DNA from: Collinsella sp. | GTDB lineage: Bacteria; Actinomycetota; Coriobacteriia; Coriobacteriales; Coriobacteriaceae | Direction of reading: 5' to 3' | Assembly: GCA_019419405.1 (NCBI GenBank) | Contig: DYAA01000182.1 | Span: 1-34,823 of the forward strand | DNA: 34,823 nucleotides | Part shown: positions 32,716-34,823 of the stretch, piece by piece | Layout: each line of letters opens with the position of its first letter | How positions within the stretch are numbered: position 1 is the first letter of the stretch | The notes under the pieces: generated by a model | What the model was told of the DNA's origin: nothing | The model's database searches: none | The model's input: only the letters and a program-made list of their open reading frames with translations | Translations under genes and position numbers: made by a program

Positions 32716-33417
32716 TTACAGCCCGCGAATCCGTACGGCCTCGGGCGGAAACTCCTGCTCGCCGGCATCGGTCTTGATGGTCGCGCGGCCCCAGATGTCC
32801 AGGCCCGCAAACACACCGACCGCAAGCGGCAAACCGTTGGGCGACACCGCCGCAACCTGACGACCCAGCAGCGGCACCATATCGAAGTACTCACCCAGCA
32901 CCGGAGCCAGCGGGCCGGCAGCGCCCTGTGGTGTGTTGGCGGCAACCGCCCAGGTGTCCACGCGGGTCAGCACGGCGGTGGCCAATGCCTCGACCAGCAC
33001 CTCGTCGGCCATATCCACGCCAAGCTCGCCCAGCGCCGCACGTTCAATATCAACCGTCACCGCGGCAAACATGCCCGCAGCACCGGCACCGCCGTTCACG
33101 GCAACACGCGCGAGCGACGTCTCAAACGCAGGCGCACCGCACACGATATTGCTCGGCCACTCAATGCCCACCTTGCCGGCAAGGCCCAACCCCGGCGTCG
33201 AAGCCGTGCCCACGAGCGCGTCCATCATGCCCATCGCGGCCACAAACGGCAGGCCGTGGAAGGCGTGCATGTTCACATCGGGGCGCACAACCAGCGAAAA
33301 CGTCAGCGAAGCATCGCCCGCGCTCCACGCGCACCAGCCCGCGGACACGCCCTCGCGGCCCGCGTCACGCGCCGCGTCGAGCTCGGTGCCGGCGGCAACA
33401 GCATTCATCTCGATCAT
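32716..33417 (-). CDS. birA: Biotin protein ligase-like protein (divergent BirA)
   Basis: 233 residues. Its ATG directly follows the stop of folP-folK (TAGATG), so translation is probably coupled; Met4 at 33408 is an alternative. BirA-type features are ASLTFSLVVRP (the strand after the biotin loop), GLAGKVGIEWPSNIV in place of the usual K-W-P-N-D-I/V, and a C-terminal SH3-like domain (VAAVSPNGLPLAVGVFAGLD, then GEQEFPPEAVRIRG). The typical GRGRRGR substrate loop appears as GREGVSAGW, and the Asn-Asp pair is changed. There is no N-terminal HTH, so it is not a repressor. It may still biotinylate carboxylases, or be a degenerate relative. Confidence 0.75.
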   Translation of the reverse strand: MIEMNAVAAGTELDAARDAGREGVSAGWCAWSAGDASLTFSLVVRPDVNMHAFHGLPFVAAMGMMDALVGTASTPGLGLAGKVGIEWPSNIVCGAPAFETSLARVAVNGGAGAAGMFAAVTVDIERAALGELGVDMADEVLVEALATAVLTRVDTWAVAANTPQGAAGPLAPVLGEYFDMVPLLGRQVAAVSPNGLPLAVGVFAGLDIWGRATIKTDAGEQEFPPEAVRIRGL

Positions 33418-34823
33418 CTACATGCGCCCCAATTCGCCCACGATATGGCCCACGCGGTCCTCGGGCTCCTTGACCTCGACGCCGTTGTAGCGGAAGAACC
33501 GCGCCGGATCGTGCATCAGATCCTCGAGCGGCACCAGCACAAAGTCGCGCTCGCCGATCAGCGGATGCGGCAGGCGCAGCTTTTTGCCCCCGTGGGTCTC
33601 GCCGTCCATCCACAGCAGATCCAGGTCGATGGTGCGCGGGCCGTTGGCCTTGGCCTTTTTGGAGCGGTCGCGCCCCAGCTCGGCCTCGATCTTCATGAGC
33701 TCGTCGAGCAGCACCAGCGGCGCCAGCTCGGTCTTAATCTCGATGACGGCGTTGGCAAACGCGTCCTGGCGCGTCTCGTAGGCCGGCTCGCTCTCGTAGA
33801 TCTTGGAGGAGTTGGACACGCAGGTGAGTGGAATCTCGGCGATCATGTCGCGTGCGGCGCGGATGTTGTCACAGCGATGCCCCAGGTTGGAGCCCACGGC
33901 CACAAACGCGCGGCGCGGCTGCGGCTTGGCAACCGCCCAGTAGCCGTTCAGGAACTGCGCAAAGCCCGCGGCGTCGTGCACGCGCACGATGTTGGCACCG
34001 GCCTGGATGGCGCCCAGGCACACGCCAAACGTAGCGGCATCGCGCTCGGCGGCCTCGGTCACGCCCGAGACGGCGCCCACAAAGCGCTTGCGCGATACGG
34101 CGCACATGAGCGGATAGCCCAGTGACGCCATCTTGGCAGTCTCGCGCTGGATGACGATGTCCTCGTTGGCCGTCTTGCCAAAGCCCGGACCGGGATCGAT
34201 GCAGATGCGGTCACGCGACACGCCGGCGTGGATGAGCGCGCGGGCCTGGTCGGACAGAAAGCCCATGACGCGGCGCATGATGGGCGCCGAATCGGGCAGG
34301 GTGAAGCGGCGGAGCTGCGAGGTGGGCACGTAGGCTTCCTCGCGGCGGGCGCTGCGGCGCATCATGGCGGCCAGGCGGTCATTGGGCTCCGATGCGGCCT
34401 CGGTGGCCTCGGGCGCGGGCGCGACGGTCTCGGCAGCAGCAGCCTGCTCGGCGGCCGGCGTCTCCTGCTCGCTTGCAGGCTCGGTCGCGGACTCAGGTTC
34501 GCCAAACGGCAACGAGGGCTGCACCACGCCGCCCGGAAGCTTGGCCTCCGGCTTAGGCTCGCCCAGCAACTTGCCGCGACGGCGACGGGCCGGCTTCTCG
34601 GCCTCGCGCGCGGCCTCGGCAGCCGCTTCGCGTGCCTTCTCGGCAACAAACGCCGCTGCCGAGGTATCGAGCTGCACCGTTGCGTGCGTGCGCGCGGGCG
34701 CGGCGACCTCGCCGGCATGCATCACGATGACGCCGCAGGTGCTCGTCTTAACAAACTCGACCATCTTGGGGTCGGTGAAGCCGGTCACGTCGTTGACGAT
34801 CGAGGCGCCGCAGCGCACGGCCG
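33418..34823 (-). CDS. FolP-FolK fusion: dihydropteroate synthase and HPPK (5' end outside window)
   Basis: The frame is open to the right edge, so the N-terminal part is missing. The visible part starts in the dihydropteroate synthase barrel (SIVNDVTGF, then GVIVMH). After about 145 residues it resumes with FLSDQARALIHAGV, ICIDPGPGFGKT, SRKRFVGA and ANIVRVHD. From about residue 303 follows a complete 6-hydroxymethyl-7,8-dihydropterin pyrophosphokinase (FVAVGSNLGHRCDNI, FANAVIEI, GPRTIDLDLLW, PHPLIGERDFVL). Together they make 7,8-dihydropteroate in folate synthesis. The stretch between the DHPS blocks is about 120 residues longer than usual and very rich in Ala, Glu and Pro. birA follows directly. 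Confidence 0.93.
   Translation of the reverse strand, partial: AVRCGASIVNDVTGFTDPKMVEFVKTSTCGVIVMHAGEVAAPARTHATVQLDTSAAAFVAEKAREAAAEAAREAEKPARRRRGKLLGEPKPEAKLPGGVVQPSLPFGEPESATEPASEQETPAAEQAAAAETVAPAPEATEAASEPNDRLAAMMRRSARREEAYVPTSQLRRFTLPDSAPIMRRVMGFLSDQARALIHAGVSRDRICIDPGPGFGKTANEDIVIQRETAKMASLGYPLMCAVSRKRFVGAVSGVTEAAERDAATFGVCLGAIQAGANIVRVHDAAGFAQFLNGYWAVAKPQPRRAFVAVGSNLGHRCDNIRAARDMIAEIPLTCVSNSSKIYESEPAYETRQDAFANAVIEIKTELAPLVLLDELMKIEAELGRDRSKKAKANGPRTIDLDLLWMDGETHGGKKLRLPHPLIGERDFVLVPLEDLMHDPARFFRYNGVEVKEPEDRVGHIVGELGRM

Overview
The window reads as a moderately high-GC chromosome of a gut actinobacterium, most likely a Coriobacteriia member such as Collinsella. This is an inference from the fused folP-folK gene, birA, a type III pantothenate kinase (coaX), a LicR-type beta-glucoside PTS locus and strong Shine-Dalgarno sites. 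No 16S or other species marker is present, so the genus is not proven.

Layout. (1) 1-14.1 kb is a minus-strand surface operon: three single-pass membrane proteins with short ectodomains (14116 to 11257), then a giant secreted repeat protein of about 3,570 residues (11181 to 477). A +1 frameshift near 4091-4100 splits the giant gene. The start of an IS3-type transposase sits at the left edge. (2) 14.1-14.85 kb is an intergenic region full of ordered repeats. (3) 14.85-16.88 kb is an Fe-S flavoenzyme of the 2-enoate/2,4-dienoyl-CoA reductase type. (4) 17.0-19.6 kb holds an AlbA/Schlafen-type regulator gene bracketed by two 296-bp arrays, in which a 15-bp repeat recurs every 40 bp in alternating orientation, next to an initiator tRNA gene. 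(5) 19.7-29.1 kb is a carbohydrate locus: a minus-strand chbG - GH1 - GH140-like operon, a divergent licR-type regulator - 6-phospho-beta-glucosidase - PTS IIA operon, and a convergent PTS IIB - IIC operon. (6) 29.28-29.9 kb is a scar of three fused gene remnants (CcmD-like, IS3 transposase, restriction-helicase). A second, identical initiator tRNA gene follows. (7) 30.4-34.8 kb carries coaX, an AAA+/DUF4143 ATPase cassette flanked by 41-43 bp palindromes, birA, and a folP-folK fusion that runs off the right edge.

How it fits together. The PTS would import and phosphorylate a beta-glucoside, the GH1 phospho-glucosidase would cleave it, and the PRD regulator would sense PTS flux. The divergent operon adds hydrolases for unphosphorylated or decorated sugars. 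The 10.6 kb holding this locus is bracketed by a perfect 118-bp direct repeat containing the tRNA-fMet gene. Downstream of each tRNA lies a related leader sequence, attached in one case to the AlbA gene and in the other to a decayed restriction-helicase gene. This looks like a tRNA-linked hotspot for defence-type genes.

Most worth following up are the alternating-repeat arrays around the AlbA gene, the palindrome-bounded ATPase cassette, and the surface operon with its frameshifted giant protein.
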